From Avena insularis (Eukaryota; Streptophyta; Magnoliopsida; Poales; Poaceae): a stretch of 64,000 nt of DNA. Under the pieces are notes generated by a model that was given only the letters and a program-made list of their open reading frames with translations, ran no database searches and was not told the origin of the DNA. Both the position numbers and the translations under genes were made by a program. Positions within the stretch are counted from its first letter, which is position 1; the number at the start of each line of letters is the position of its first letter. The stretch spans positions 92,308,684 through 92,372,683 of the forward strand of contig CM042685.1 of assembly GCA_023614405.1 (NCBI GenBank), written 5' to 3'. Shown here one piece after another: positions 33,594 to 44,628 of this stretch.

Positions 33594-36500
33594 TTACAAC
33601 TAACGCCAATTGGCAAAGTGGTATACTCCGCAGGTTTCAACGACGAAGCGCCACCGCCACCACGGAAACTGATGAAAGGAACCCACGGGTTCGACGGATA
33701 TGTCATCAACGCACCCGCTATCACCGTTCGGAATGGCTGCTCCACCTTGAAGTCGCGGTTCGCCGACTCGGGGTCGTTCGAGGCGACGATCGTCTACTGA
33801 TACGGCAGAAGATTGCCCATTGCCAACACTCGATCGGAGTAGACCGCGGTATGGTCGGTCAGCTTCAGCACATCGGAGATCTCGACCCAGCCAGTCGACG
33901 AGGGGTACCCGCTGGTGACGTCGTCAAGGTCGAAGTCGTCGGGGAAGTGCGCGAGCCCAACGCTAAGCACAGTCACAGCCCCACGGCGGAAAGCTGACCG
34001 CGACATGCACTCCACAACCGCCGGAGCCTTCTCCAGGTAGCTCCATACTTCAGTAAGCTCACTGGGGATCACCTCCGTTGGCAAGATCTCCTTATGATAT
34101 GCGTGAATACAAGTCACCGAAAGAGCGACAGAGTCCACCAACGTGGTGACACATTGTCGCACATCGTACGATTGCGCCTCGGCCTCGTCGTCAAGAATCA
34201 TCCCTGCGAAGCACAAATAGTTCAAAGTCAGAAGGACACACAAAAGCAAAGGCGACCCGCACGCTCGGGGACTCTCCAAACCAACCAAAACACAAGATAA
34301 AGGGACTCACCAATCAAGGGACGACAGCGCCCCGTAACGAAGTCCTGAAGCTTCGACAAGTCAGTCTGCAGCCTGGCGACGAGAGCATCCGACACCTTCC
34401 ACTCTTCGGCCGTGGCAGCAACATCCGCTTTAGCTCTCTCGTCTGCCGAGCTCACCTCTGCCTTCGCAGCCCTAAGCTCTCGCTCCAGCTCGGCCACTCG
34501 CTTCTCCGCCACGGTCAAAGATGACTGGGCAGCCATCAAGTCTCTAGCGGGGACCAAACCCTCTCGAGCCTTCGCCATCGTGGCCGAATGACCCTCTGCA
34601 GCAATGTGAGTATAAAATCAGAAACAAGACGGTTGTGGGAAAGGGCACCTCGAAGACCTACTGGCAGTCGCTTGCAGTTGTTTGTTCACCTCTTGCTTGG
34701 AGCAGAATTCTTACTCCAAACGCTCCTTGGCGGCCAATCGCCCTGCTGACTCGCGCTGGAGGCCCTGCATAGACATGGCAAACGTCAGCAAACATTGAAG
34801 AAATTCCTAAGTGCCTAGCCATTGAAATTCAGTGACTAGCCACTCGGGGACTAGACATTGCAAAATTTCCTAACTGCCTAGCCGCTGAAATTCAGCGACT
34901 AGCCACTGAGGGACTAGACACTGAAAAACAATAAGAATCTACTCGCTGAAATTCAGCGACCAGATCCTTGGGGACTGGACATACCTGGACAGCCGCACCC
35001 AGCATACTGTGTAGCTCGACCGCATCCACCGACGGGAGCACAAGAGGTGTGCCCCCGTGATTCTTCTCGGCCTCCGAGTCCAGAACTTTGGGCGCCTGGG
35101 CCGACTGCGCCGACGCACTCATGGTGGAGGCCTTCACCATGAACCGAGGGAAGGTCGCCCCCGCAGCTACCGCAGCACTCGCTGATGGGCCCGCCGCCCC
35201 GACCTGCTGCGACCCCGCGTCCACTAAGGCCTCCACGGCCGCATCCGCTCCAAACAGAGCCTCACTAGGGTCGTCAATCGGCTCGTACGAGATCGTGACG
35301 ACCTCATCGCCCTTTTCCTTCTTTGCACCCTCAGTAGATGCCTCAGAGTCGTCACCCTTCCTCTTCTTGGAGGGATTAGCCTCCGCCCCTGTGGTGCCTA
35401 CTGGAAATTTTGGCCACCGAGGGGTGACCGATCTTCTTCACGCCAGTCCTGCAAAACAAAGTCATCAGCGAGATCGCCCAACAAATACAAGCTAGTAACT
35501 GAAAAGAATACATCAAAACAATTACTTGGCGACTGGGATGAAGTGCAGGTCGGTGCGGATATACGCCGGCTTCTCTAACTCCAGGCCCAGCTTCTGGCTA
35601 AGGCCCATCTCGAATAGGCTCGGAGCCCACGATACTGCGGGTTTCTTCGAGGACGAGGCCGTGGCAGGAAGCTCCCCTTCGGTCGACGCAGCTGCCTCCC
35701 TCGATGGTGAAGCCCCCGCGGGTGGAACGACCCTGAGCCCGGTGACTGCGGAGAAGGGCGGTGGAAGCGATGCCAATGGCACCTCATCTTCCACCACGGC
35801 TGTGCTAGCTTCCGTAGTCTCCTGCACCGGCATGCTTGCCCCGGCCTTGTCGGCCGTGTTAGTCGCTTCAGAGCTAGTCACGGATCGAGGCGGCGACACT
35901 GCCTTGGCCGCCCCCTTTTTCTTCTTCGGAAATTTCTTCTTTGACGGCGTAGCCACGCTCCGTGAAGTGTGTTCGAGGGCCTCATCATCGCCCCCGTCAT
36001 GAGCCTCGAGGCTCTTGCTAGCCTCGAGCTCATGCTGCCGTTGCCCGCAGGTCTTTCGAGCCGCAGGTGCGGCGACCTCTACGACTTCGTCATCGTCACC
36101 TCCGACATTGCACTTGTCGGAGGAGGACTCGCTCTCATCCTCAACGGAATCGTTCGAGTTTTCGTCATCATCGGGTGGAAGCCAACCTTCCACCACTTGG
36201 AACAGCTACATAAACGGAGCACGATTAGTAAACCCGCGACTGCATTTCTGCAATTGCGAAATGGACAAGGAAGAGTAGACTCACCGGCGGCGCCTTGCGC
36301 TTCCTGGTGTACGGGGGAATCCCTTCCTTTGGGTTGAGGTATTCCGCATCAGTGATCTTCTTTAGCGCAAGGGCATAATCGTCAGCGCTCCACTCAGCGG
36401 TGCAGGACTTGGTCGCGTCATCCTTGCACGTGTACTCGTATATCTAGTGGGCACGGCTGGCCAGAGGCACCAGCCGCCGCCCGAGCCAATAGTTGTATAG

Positions 36501-37156
36501 GTTCAAGGTTTAAAGGCCGTTCTTCTTTAGTTGACGAATCGTCGTCAACATCTCGTCGACCACCATCCGCTGGTCGAGAGGAGGCTTGGCGACTTGAAGC
36601 CAGCGTGGCTCGGGCCGGTCTACGGAGTACATCGGAAATTCCACCTCGCCGTTCTGTGTCGATTCGCTGACGTAGAACCAATGCTTCTTCCACTCGTTCG
36701 CCGCCTTCTTCGGCATCATGAGGTCGAGGAAGGAGGCCTTGGACTGCAGCTGGAAGGTAAGGCCACCCGCAGCTAGCATCGGGTTGCCTGCCCCTTCATG
36801 TCCGACCCGCCTGTCAAGTAGTTCCTTCCACAGGGGGAAGTATGAGCGGCAGCCCAGATAGCACTCGCCAAACTCCATGAAAATGGCAAGTTGATCGATG
36901 TTATGCGGCCCAGATCCGATGGCTGGATACCGTAGTACGAGAAGAAGCGGCGGAAGAAGATCGAGGTGGGGAAGCCAAGCCCCCACTCAAGATGGCTGGT
37001 GAAGCAGATGAACTCCCCAGTGTGCGGATTCAGCTCCACTTCTCCGGCTATGGGGATTCGCCATCTCCCGGCACAGAGAACTCCCTCGTCCTCGAAGGAC
37101 TTCAGCAGCTCCTTCGTGCACTTGGATCTCCCCCACAGATCTTTCGGTGGCACCAT
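33594..37156 (-). pseudogene. Antisense aORF gene of the Tat element, six or more exons (gypsy-type PF04195-like N-terminus)
   Basis: First ATG at 37,156. Exon 1 (to 36,285) reads MVPPKDLWGRSKCTKELLKS, GLGFPTSIFFRRFFSYYGIQ and, after a frameshift near 36,930, HNIDQLAIFMEFGECYLGCR and YFPLWKELLDR. This is the pattern of the 'putative gypsy type transposon' domain (PF04195). Stops lie at about 36,510 and 36,447. Donor CCG|GTGAGT. Exon 2 (36,205 to about 35,524) is acidic then basic (PSKKKFPKKKKGAAKA). Exon 3 (about 35,449-34,988) ends LHSMLGAAVQ with donor CAG|GTATGT. Next come a short coiled-coil exon (about 34,768-34,665), a coiled-coil exon with KRVAELERELRAAKAEVSSA (about 34,605-34,308, donor GGTGAGTC), and a last exon (34,204-33,594) with SYDVRQCVTTLVDSVALSVT and GLAHFPDDFDLDDVTSGYPS. 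The gene faces pol and has its own promoter elements. Confidence 0.72.
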
Positions 37157-37292
37157 CGATCGGAGGATCTGAGGTTACGAGGTCGCGGTGGAATCGCTGG
37201 ATCGCTCTGACTCGCTCTGGAGGGGATGAAAGATTGAGAAACGCGGGAGGTCGAAGGAAATGTGGGAATGATCGCTCCTCGCCCGTCACTCT

Positions 37293-37302
37293 CCTTATAT
37301 AG
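37293..37302 (-). promoter_or_regulatory. TATA box of the antisense gene
   Basis: On the - strand CTATATAAGG lies 137 bases before the ATG at 37,156. There is no other ATG between about 37,270 and 37,156. The position and the leader with CCTTCGACCTCCCGC-type pyrimidine stretches fit a plant core promoter. It is separate from the LTR promoter, so the gene could be transcribed on its own. Confidence 0.55.
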
Positions 37303-37441
37303 CGGTTGGTGCCCGCCATTTTTGGGGAGTCGTTACCACGCGGCGATTACACCGATATTACCATTATATTACCCAACGGCTAGTTTGACCAGATTGACGA
37401 TCCAACTTCATCTACTCGACTCGCCAGCCGTAGCGACTCGA

Positions 37442-37549
37442 CCACTCGCCGACCCGTTCTCCTTAGTTGCGATTCAACCACTCGCCGACCCGTTCGCCTT
37501 AGCTGTGATTCAACCACTCGCCGACCCGTTCGCATAATCGGTGCATACT
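37442..37549. repeat. Three 36 bp tandem repeats upstream of the antisense promoter
   Basis: CCACTCGCCGACCCGTTC starts at 37,442, 37,478 and 37,514, an exact 36-base period, each copy followed by a variable CCTTAG...GATTCAA part. The third copy is cut after CGCATAATCGG. They sit about 140 to 250 bases upstream of the TATA box and are candidate enhancer elements. Confidence 0.8.
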
Positions 37550-39873
37550 TAAGGTATAACACATTTTTATCTTGATATCTAAATGAGGGATCATATTATG
37601 ATGCTAATAAAATGCCAAACAAGCAATATAAGATGCAACAAACATCACATGTAAAAAAGTGAAACGATATGGTTCTTGCACTTGATCTCCATCATGTGCA
37701 TCGTGGTATGATCCTCATCATTCCTTTATGTGTAAGGCCAAGATCTATGGAACTTATATGTTATTTGTGTTGTAAGAATATCAACTTACACTTTTATTGA
37801 CAACATCACCAAATCATGACACTAGCCCAGCAACAATCTAAACTAGATGCTTCTAATTTATCCATTGCAAGTTTTACGTGGCTTAGGGCTTTCGAAGATA
37901 GAACCATTCTTACCTATGAAAATGAACCACAACGAGGATAACCAAATTATTGACAACTCATTGCAAATTAGATATTAACTATAGTAGGAGAGACAGACAC
38001 CCGCTAGCCACTTATGCAAAACAAGTTGCATGTCAAGCTTGGAACATGTCTCATGTGCGAGGACATATAAAGTTTGTCCGGGCCGCTTCATCCCACTATG
38101 CCACCAATATCCAAAGTACAACTAAGAAGCAATAACATGATCATCATTGCCCACATATACATATGTGTACTACCCGTGCAAAGCATCTACGCATAGATCC
38201 GGCTCTGATACCACCGTAGGGTTCGCAACATAGAAAACAAATTTTTTGCTACGATGGGAACAACTATGTACCAATATCTATATACTAGATACAAGCAAGG
38301 GGAGAATATACATCCGTAGAGAACATACCCTTGAATACCAACAAAGCTTAACTAGGTTGTACTCGTGGATGATGTAGACGAACGCTTGCCGATCTCAAGA
38401 TGGAGAGGAAGACCTAGTGCGACAAATCAGCAGCGCATCCATGCTCGCACACACGTCCGAGCCACCGAGCAACCTCCGCCTCCTCGATCCAGCGATGCTG
38501 CGGAAGCAACAACTCTTTCTTGCCGAAAATCCACCAGGAACATGTATCTCGCTAGTCTGAGACCATGGCGAATAAAAACTAGAGGGGAAGAGAGATCCTT
38601 CACGAGGAGGTGCGAGTGAGAAGGAGTGAGAGGGGGGCTTTATATAGGAGGGAGGGGCACCTCAAGAGGGTGTCCGGCGCATGGGGCTGCCCCCTCCCCT
38701 CCTCCATTCATGTGGGTGGATGCTCCACTCACAAAAATGTCCATTCACTTCTCCACTCAAAATCCCACTCAAAATTCCCATTAAATTTTCACCAAATTTA
38801 ATGCAATCTCTCTTTAAATAAAACTCCTGTTATTTATTTAGAATTTTTTCAATTACCATAATGGACAAACATTCACATATAACCCCTTGCTAGTATTTCA
38901 TTTCACAGGCAGAAACACTTTCAGCAATTTCACCAGAAAACAGTTTCGATATCTAGTGAAATAAATTCCTACGCTTTGTTAATATTTTCACCATGAAACT
39001 ATTTGTTCCAAATGGTGTCGGTGTATCTTAACTGTGTCACCCTACGGTTCTCGAATAATGTGGACATGATCGAGACCCCTCTCGGATCAATAATCATAAG
39101 CGGGACCTAGAGATCCATACTGACTCCCACACATTCAACGATGACTTTATTGTGATCATGAGAACCTTTTATGCTATAATATTAATCCCTTTGTCTTGAT
39201 ATATTACATGTCCGAGATTTGATCATCGTTATCCTCATACCTAGTTTGATCTCGTTACTAACATGTACACTTTTCTTGTTCCCGTGATATAACATTCTAG
39301 TGATCAAATCACTTGCTTGCAAGCTAACCAATGTGATATCACTGAAAGGGCCCAGAGTATATCTATCCGTCATCGGGATGAACACATTCCACTCTTGATC
39401 CATGGGCCTCAAAATAACACTTTAGTAGCACTAAACTCATCTTTATAATCATCCTATTACGGTCTGATGTTTGATGTTATTAAGATACTCTTCCAATGTT
39501 AGTGATTGACATGATCTCATGGTCTAAGGATTAGGATTACTTCGTATGATGTTATAGAAATATAAACTCAATGAATTTGATCGTAATGCTATACTTCGGA
39601 TGAATGTTCATCACACCATTCCAATAATGTTGTGACCTTGTTATTAACAACATCCAATGTCCATGATCAGGAAACCTTGATCATCTTGTTAATCAACGAG
39701 CTAGTTTATAAGAGAGGCATAACTAGGAACTTTCTATTTTGTTTATTAAACACACATGTATTCACGTTTCCGTATTAATAGAATTATAGCATGCAACATA
39801 AACATCTATCATATACTTGGAATATACATAATAACCACTTTATTATTGCCTCTCAAGGCATATTCCCTTTAGT
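37545..39873 (-). mobile_element. BARE/Angela-like Copia: 5' LTR and leader
   Basis: On the - strand the LTR starts near 39,873 (GGGAATATGCCTTGAGAGGCAATAATAAAG, split here as GGGAATATGCCTTGAGAGGC then AATAATAAAG), the well-known opening of BARE/Angela/WIS LTRs. It ends at 38,215 (CGAACCCTACG). A primer binding site TGGTATCAGAGCC for tRNA-iMet is at 38,213-38,201, and an untranslated leader runs to about 37,545. LTR length is about 1.66 kb, near the usual 1.8 kb. Gag, pol and the 3' LTR are missing, cut at the junction with the Tat sequence. No reading frame of note is present; the leader at 37,545-38,200 is noncoding. Confidence 0.8.
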
Positions 39874-39899
39874 ACCTCCTCCTAGTCGGCGAGTAAGTT

Positions 39900-41250
39900 T
39901 ATACTAGAGCCTGCGACTTGATCACCTTGCGCGGCTCGTACTTGATGTTGTGGACGCCAATTTCTAAGTACCAATTGGAGACCCGCCCGGTCGCCTCGCG
40001 GTTGCGGATGATGTCCTACTATGGTGCGAAGGAGACGACCGTGATTGGGTGCTCCTAGAAGTAGTGCAGTAGCCGCCGCTGGGCTCTGAAGACTGCGTAT
40101 ACCAGTTTCTGATACTGCGGGTAGCGGTGCCTTCAGTCCGTGAGGACCTCGCTGATGTAGTAGACAGGGCGTTGTACGAGACGCTCCTTGTCCTCTTACT
40201 GTCGCTCGATGACCATGACGGCGCTGATGACTCGCGCGGATGCCGTGACGTAGACGAGCATCAGCTCCTTGTTGACGGGGGTGGCGAGTAGGGGTGCGGC
40301 TAGTAGCACTTCTTTGAGTGCGTTTAGCGTGTAGTCCGCTTCCTTATCCCATTGTAACATGGGGTTCTTGCGCATCAGGCTGTAGAGAGGCATTGTCTTC
40401 TCGCCGAGCTGGGGGATGAAGCGACTAAGAGCCATGGCTCACCCGGCCAACTTCTGGATGTCGCGGAGGCACTCGGGTTTCTCGAGCCGTGCGATTGTGT
40501 CGATTTTGGTGGGGTTATCCTTGATGCCTCGCTTGGATACTACGTACCTCAGGAGTTTTCCGGTGGGCATACCGAAGGTGCACTTCCCTGGGTTGAGCTT
40601 GATCTTGTACCTCCGCAAATTTGTGAGGGTCTCGGCCAGGTCGACGAGTAGGTCGCTCTTATGATTGGACTTGACCACCACGTCGTCGATATAGACGTGG
40701 ATGTTGCGGCCAATTTGGCTTGCAAGGCACTCCTGCATTCACCGCTGATAGGTCGCGCCAATGTTCTTGAGGCCGAAATTCATGGCAGTGTAGCAGTAGG
40801 CACCAAATGGCATGATTAATGCCATCTTCTCCTCGTCCTCGACCGCCATATTGATCTGGTAATAACCAGAGTATGCATCGAGGAAGCACAACGACTCCAA
40901 GCCCGCGATCAAATCGATGATCTAGTCGATGCGCGGGAGGACGAACTCCTCCTTTTAGCAGGCGCTGTTGAGGTTGGTGTAGTCGATGCACATTCTCCAA
41001 GTCTTTTCTTCTTCATGACCGGGAATGGATTTGCCAGCCACTTGGAGTACTTGATTGGACGGATGAAGCCTGTAGCGAGTTGATGCTGCACTTCTTCGGC
41101 GATTGCTTGGCAACGCTCTTCATTGAAGAGCCGCAGCGACTACTTGACAGGTCGCACTTTGGGGTCGGCATTGAACTTGTGCTCGGCGAATTCCCTCGGG
41201 ACACCTGGCATGTCAGATGGCTTCCATGCGAAGTTGTCACGATTCTCACG
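39900..41250 (-). pseudogene. Tat Gypsy reverse transcriptase, copy 4
   Basis: The - frames give an RPFNEER-type region (about 41,130, with TAG), TGFIRPIKYSKWLANPF, RMCIDYTNLN-like text shifted near 41,005, and RNIHVYIDDVVVKSNHKSDL with the YIDD box at about 40,690. Then come KLNPGKCTFGMPTGKLLRYV, a stop near 40,439, and SRFIPQLGEKTMPLYSLM and VYVTASARVISAVMVIERQ to 40,196. The RNase H part is barely begun. At least three frame changes and several stops make it inactive. Confidence 0.78.
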
Positions 41251-41269
41251 GAGGAAATCGACGAGCGCG

Positions 41270-41985
41270 CTTTCCTATGCGGGGCTCATGACCGCCCCAA
41301 TGGTGAACGTCTGGCTGGAGTCGCCTGGGACTAGTTCGACAGTGCGGTTGTGCGTGGTGGCCTTGAACGATGTCGACCCGGCGTTCTCTGCGTTGGGTTC
41401 TTCAGGATTGTGGGGTCATCCTTGTCGACTCCACTCGTGTATATGGCAAGCTCCTCGGCAGTGTTGGTATCCACGGCGATGATGGCGTCCGCGAGTTTGG
41501 CGCCTTTTTCCTCACACTCCACGGCCATATCGGGGTCGCCATGGACGGTGATGATGTCGCATGGTCCTAGAAGCTTCATCATATTGTACATGTAGTGCGG
41601 CGCTGCCATGAATTGGCAAAGGCTTGTCGCCCTAGGACACAGTGATACAGGTTGTGGAAGTTCACCAACTCTAAGATGATCCGCTCAGTGCGGAAGTTGG
41701 CTGGTGTGCCAAAGGTGACTGGCAGCGTAACCTTTCCGATCAGGTACGCCTTCCGAACGGGGACGATGCCGTGGAAGGTGGTGAGGGTCGTCTTGATCAT
41801 CGAATGTGGGAGATGCAGTCGCCTGAATGTATCCAGGTGGAGGATGTTGATGGAGCTCTCGCCGTCCATCAATTTCTTGGGGAGCCAATAGTCGCCCACT
41901 TTGGGTTTGACTCCAGGGCGACTCGCCCGGGGTATTCGATTCACGGCGTGTGGTCCTCGCGGCTCCACGTGATGTGCTGTTCAGA
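41270..41985 (-). pseudogene. Tat Gypsy protease, copy 4
   Basis: PKVGDYWLPKKLMDGESSIN shows the active site as DGESS in place of DGGSS, a change of the usual glycine. TLTTFHGIVPVRKAYLIGKV and CVLGRQAFA follow to 41,609, then a frameshift (missing base near 41,610) to NMMKLLGPCDIITVHGDPDM and KDDPTILKNPTQR. The linker is intact at the site where copy 1 has the hAT element. Confidence 0.75.
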
Positions 41986-41999
41986 CCAGTTGAGGAAGC

Positions 42000-43612
42000 G
42001 GGGGACATCAACTTTCAAGACCGTGTTGATGGCCACCGTGCGGGCGAGCACCTTCTTCTCGCGCTTGGTGCCGAGCCCGGTGAAGGTGTGCAGCGAGCCG
42101 ACATCGTTGCCAAAGGCCCCGGCATTTGGCGGGTTGTTGTTGGGGTCTTCCCTTGCTCACCTTGCCTTATCGATCTCCTTCAGGGAGTGGAAGTCGGCGG
42201 TAGTGTGGGTGGTAGGCTTCCCCGCCCTACAGTGATAGATATAGGGCTGGTTGAGGAGAGCTGCGGGGTCGAATTTCGTCCTCGCGCGGTAGTTTCCGCT
42301 GTCGCGGTAGTTTCCTCCGTCGCGGAAGAAGTTCTTTGGCTCGCGTGGAGCATAGCTGGTGTTGGCGACGAAGTCAACTCACCCGTCACCGTGGCGCTTG
42401 CCAGTGAGGCGAGTGTTGCTGTCTTCCGTTGTCGTGGCCGCTTGGGCGGCAATTTCCCCCGACTCGTTGTCAGTTTCTTGGTTCGGGTCTTCCTCCGCGT
42501 AGCGCTTGGCGATCTCGAGGAGGTCAGGGATGTTGTCGAGTTTCTTGTACACCCTCTTGATCTTGGCGACCAGTGGCTCGTATCGGCACGAGTTCTTGAA
42601 GCAATGGATCGCCGGGTCTGGCTGGATGCCGACAGCATTGATCCATAGGTCCTTCCACCCTTGGACCTAGTGGCGGGTCGACTCGCGCGGTCCCTTGATG
42701 CATTTCTCCAGGTCCTCGATGGTCATGATGCGGGTGTAGGAACCCTCGAAGTGTCTGACAAAGGCCTCACGCATATACTCCCATGAGTGGATGTTGTCTG
42801 GGGGAGGGTGTTGATCCATTGCCGAGTTGCTCACTCCATCATCAGGGGGAGGTAGCGAGTGGTGAGGAGGTCGTTGTGGCCAGCGATTCCTATCGCCATG
42901 AGGTATGTGTCCAGCCACACGGATGGGTTATGCGTAGGGTCGTACTTCTCGATCTCCTTCGGCGCTTTGATGTTGGCCATGTATTTTCACCTCGGATCAT
43001 GCTCCCAAAGAACTGGGGTCCGACTCGACTGAGGGAGCCCCTTGGCTCGCTATCGCTGCGGTTAGTGAGGGTGTGCCTCAAGTCGTTGGGATGGCGTGTG
43101 CGCCAGGCTTGGTTGTTGATGATGTGGGTCCTCGTGTCGATGGGCATCCCATTGGCGGCGACCGTGTTGTTCAGTGGTCGCGGGTCATTGGTGGAGAGCG
43201 ATGGGTGCACGACCCGTGGTTGATGCTGCAGGGGATCAGGTGGCATGCGGTTGAGAGTGTTGGCGATCGTTGGGCGGCCGCTCGAGGCCTCCCTACTTCC
43301 GGAGGAGCGAGAGTACATCCGCTCCCGCGAATCGGATCCCGCGGCTTGTTGATCAATGGCCTTGGTGATTAGGGCCTGGGCGTACTTGACTTGCAGGGCG
43401 CCTTCCCCGGTGATGTTGAGGTTGGCAACTACAGCCTGCCCCGCGATGACGTTGTCTACCGGGGTGGAGTATAGCGGGAGGCCGTTCGCGTCCTGCTCTT
43501 GCGGGGAGATGAGGATTCTCGGCTGGTTGGGCGGAGGCGTGCGGTGGGGGTGCTCCGCACGCTAGTGCTCCTGGTGGTGGGCGGGCGCTGAAGCCGGGCG
43601 ACGCGTTCTCGC
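42000..43612 (-). pseudogene. Tat Gypsy gag, copy 4
   Basis: The frame 43,318-42,890 reads MYSRSSGSREASSGRPTIAN to TRHPNDLRHTLTNRSDSEPR without the TAG found in copies 1 and 2. The capsid core, EAFVRHFEGSYTRIMTIEDL and CRYEPLVAKIKRVYKKLDNI, lies at about 42,775-42,535 in another frame, broken by stops near 42,668. A basic tail, with repeats of SRGNYRDSGNYRA type, runs to about 42,240. The part upstream of 43,612 (gag N-terminus) was removed with the LTR. Confidence 0.72.
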
Positions 43613-43616
43613 AGAC

Positions 43617-44129
43617 ACTACAAGAAATGTGTTATTCTATGACCTTCTAATAGTAACTGTGGACAAAATCATCATAGAGTTATGACGATTTTGCACTAGA
43701 TCGTCATAAGCCATTCGCGAGGTTCAAACCCTTAGAAAATTACGACGATTTTGCTCAAAGACGTCGCAGTTTTATTATATAAAATCGTCATAACCTAGTG
43801 AATATAGTCTACAGCGTTATTTGTAGCTCACAATGACGATTTAAAATCGTCGTATCGTCTAAAATTAGAATAAGTTGAAATGAATAGTCCGCCACATTAG
43901 CATTTGCACCTAATATTTAGTCAATATTTAGTCTATGTATCAATTTTTCACTACACGTGTCATATCTACGTGGCACTATTTGCTTATGTGACATGCAGAT
44001 TTTTTTGCATTTGTGAATATTAGGAAAAAAAGAGCCGCGAGGACTCGTACCCTCGACCAGCTTCATAGCTCCACTATAGCTGACCACAACACAAGAAATT
44101 TGGTAACAAATGCTTGCGCGCGCGTCTTA
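43617..44129. mobile_element. CACTA transposon terminus with GACGATTTT subterminal repeats
   Basis: CACTACAAGAAATGTGTTAT starts at 43,617, preceded by AGA (43,614-43,616), a possible 3 bp target duplication. TGACGATTTT, AATCGTCAT and variants recur in both orientations up to about 43,860, as in CACTA subterminal arrays. Up to 44,129 follows AT-rich sequence and a stretch with GAGCCGCGAGGACTCGTACC. No transposase is present and I could not find the other terminus, so it is a fragment or its end lies beyond the Helitron. Confidence 0.7.
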
Positions 44130-44520
44130 TCTCTACTACTATTAAACAACCAAACTTAATCTTTTCTAAGTACATCCCACTGATGTACACATATCAATAA
44201 CCACCGCCGGATCATCTAATCCGACCGCTAAGATCACACTACTCCAGCATACGGTGTGCACTTAGCAAATAACCAGCCGAGCGGACGAAAAGTTCCATGC
44301 CCGCGCCCTCGTACAACCCCGCAAATTACGGCAGGAGAGATTATGGCAGGAGAAATTAGCGCACACGAACTCCTCCTCCTCCTCCGCGTATGAAAGGCAT
44401 GATCACGATCAGCGACGTCGCCGTTCCGCACCGCCGCCCGCCGCCGCACAACCTCTGCACAAATCTGCGACGCCTCTGCAGTGCCCCTCGCCGAAGAACG
44501 GCCGTGCGGCACCCACCGTA

Positions 44521-44628
44521 CTGCCCTGCCCTTCGCTGGAGACAAAAACACCAGTGCTGGTCAGCTCCTCACCACTGCCCTACCCTTTGCTGGAGACAAA
44601 AACACCAGCACTGACCAGCTCCTCACCG
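44521..44628 (+). repeat. Two 54 bp direct repeats in the Helitron leader
   Basis: CTGGAGACAAAAACACCAG and CAGCTCCTCACC recur exactly 54 bases apart; unit 1 is 44,521-44,574 and unit 2 is 44,575-44,628. Differences are a few transitions. They are followed by AGGTACAT, a possible donor, so the duplication may lie in the first exon. Confidence 0.85.

Larger units (their letters stand above)
31363..37540 (+). mobile_element. Tat Gypsy, 3' half of the outer copy (probably copy 1 resumed)
   Basis: Coding resumes within RNase H at the first base after the LTR of copy 2 and continues on + through integrase to 32,878, then the convergent spacer and the antisense gene. No LTR is found at the right end; the sequence runs into the Copia leader at about 37,540. 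Strand, order and the point of interruption agree with this being the continuation of 16,807-22,133. That link is an inference. Confidence 0.65.
39874..43616 (-). mobile_element. Tat-lineage Gypsy copy 4, gag to RT
   Basis: On the - strand it runs from gag (about 43,610) through protease to RT and stops at the RT-RNase H linker at 39,874, where the Copia LTR abuts. The right end is cut at 43,616 by a CACTA terminus. It is diverged from copies 1 and 2 in many codons (for example CAT where both others have TAG at gag 43,093-43,091). Neither LTR remains. Confidence 0.8.

Noticed and set aside
36987..37319. 110-codon frame on - starting at 37,319 as the start of the antisense gene
   Set aside because: It starts upstream of the TATA box and reads in a different frame from the domain-bearing exon that begins at 37,156.
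37442..37549. CRISPR-like repeat-spacer pattern
   Set aside because: Only three 36 bp units with no unique spacers, in plant retroelement DNA.
38201..38213. tRNA gene or tRNA-derived SINE
   Set aside because: Only the 13 bases complementary to a tRNA 3' end are present next to an LTR end, which is a primer binding site.
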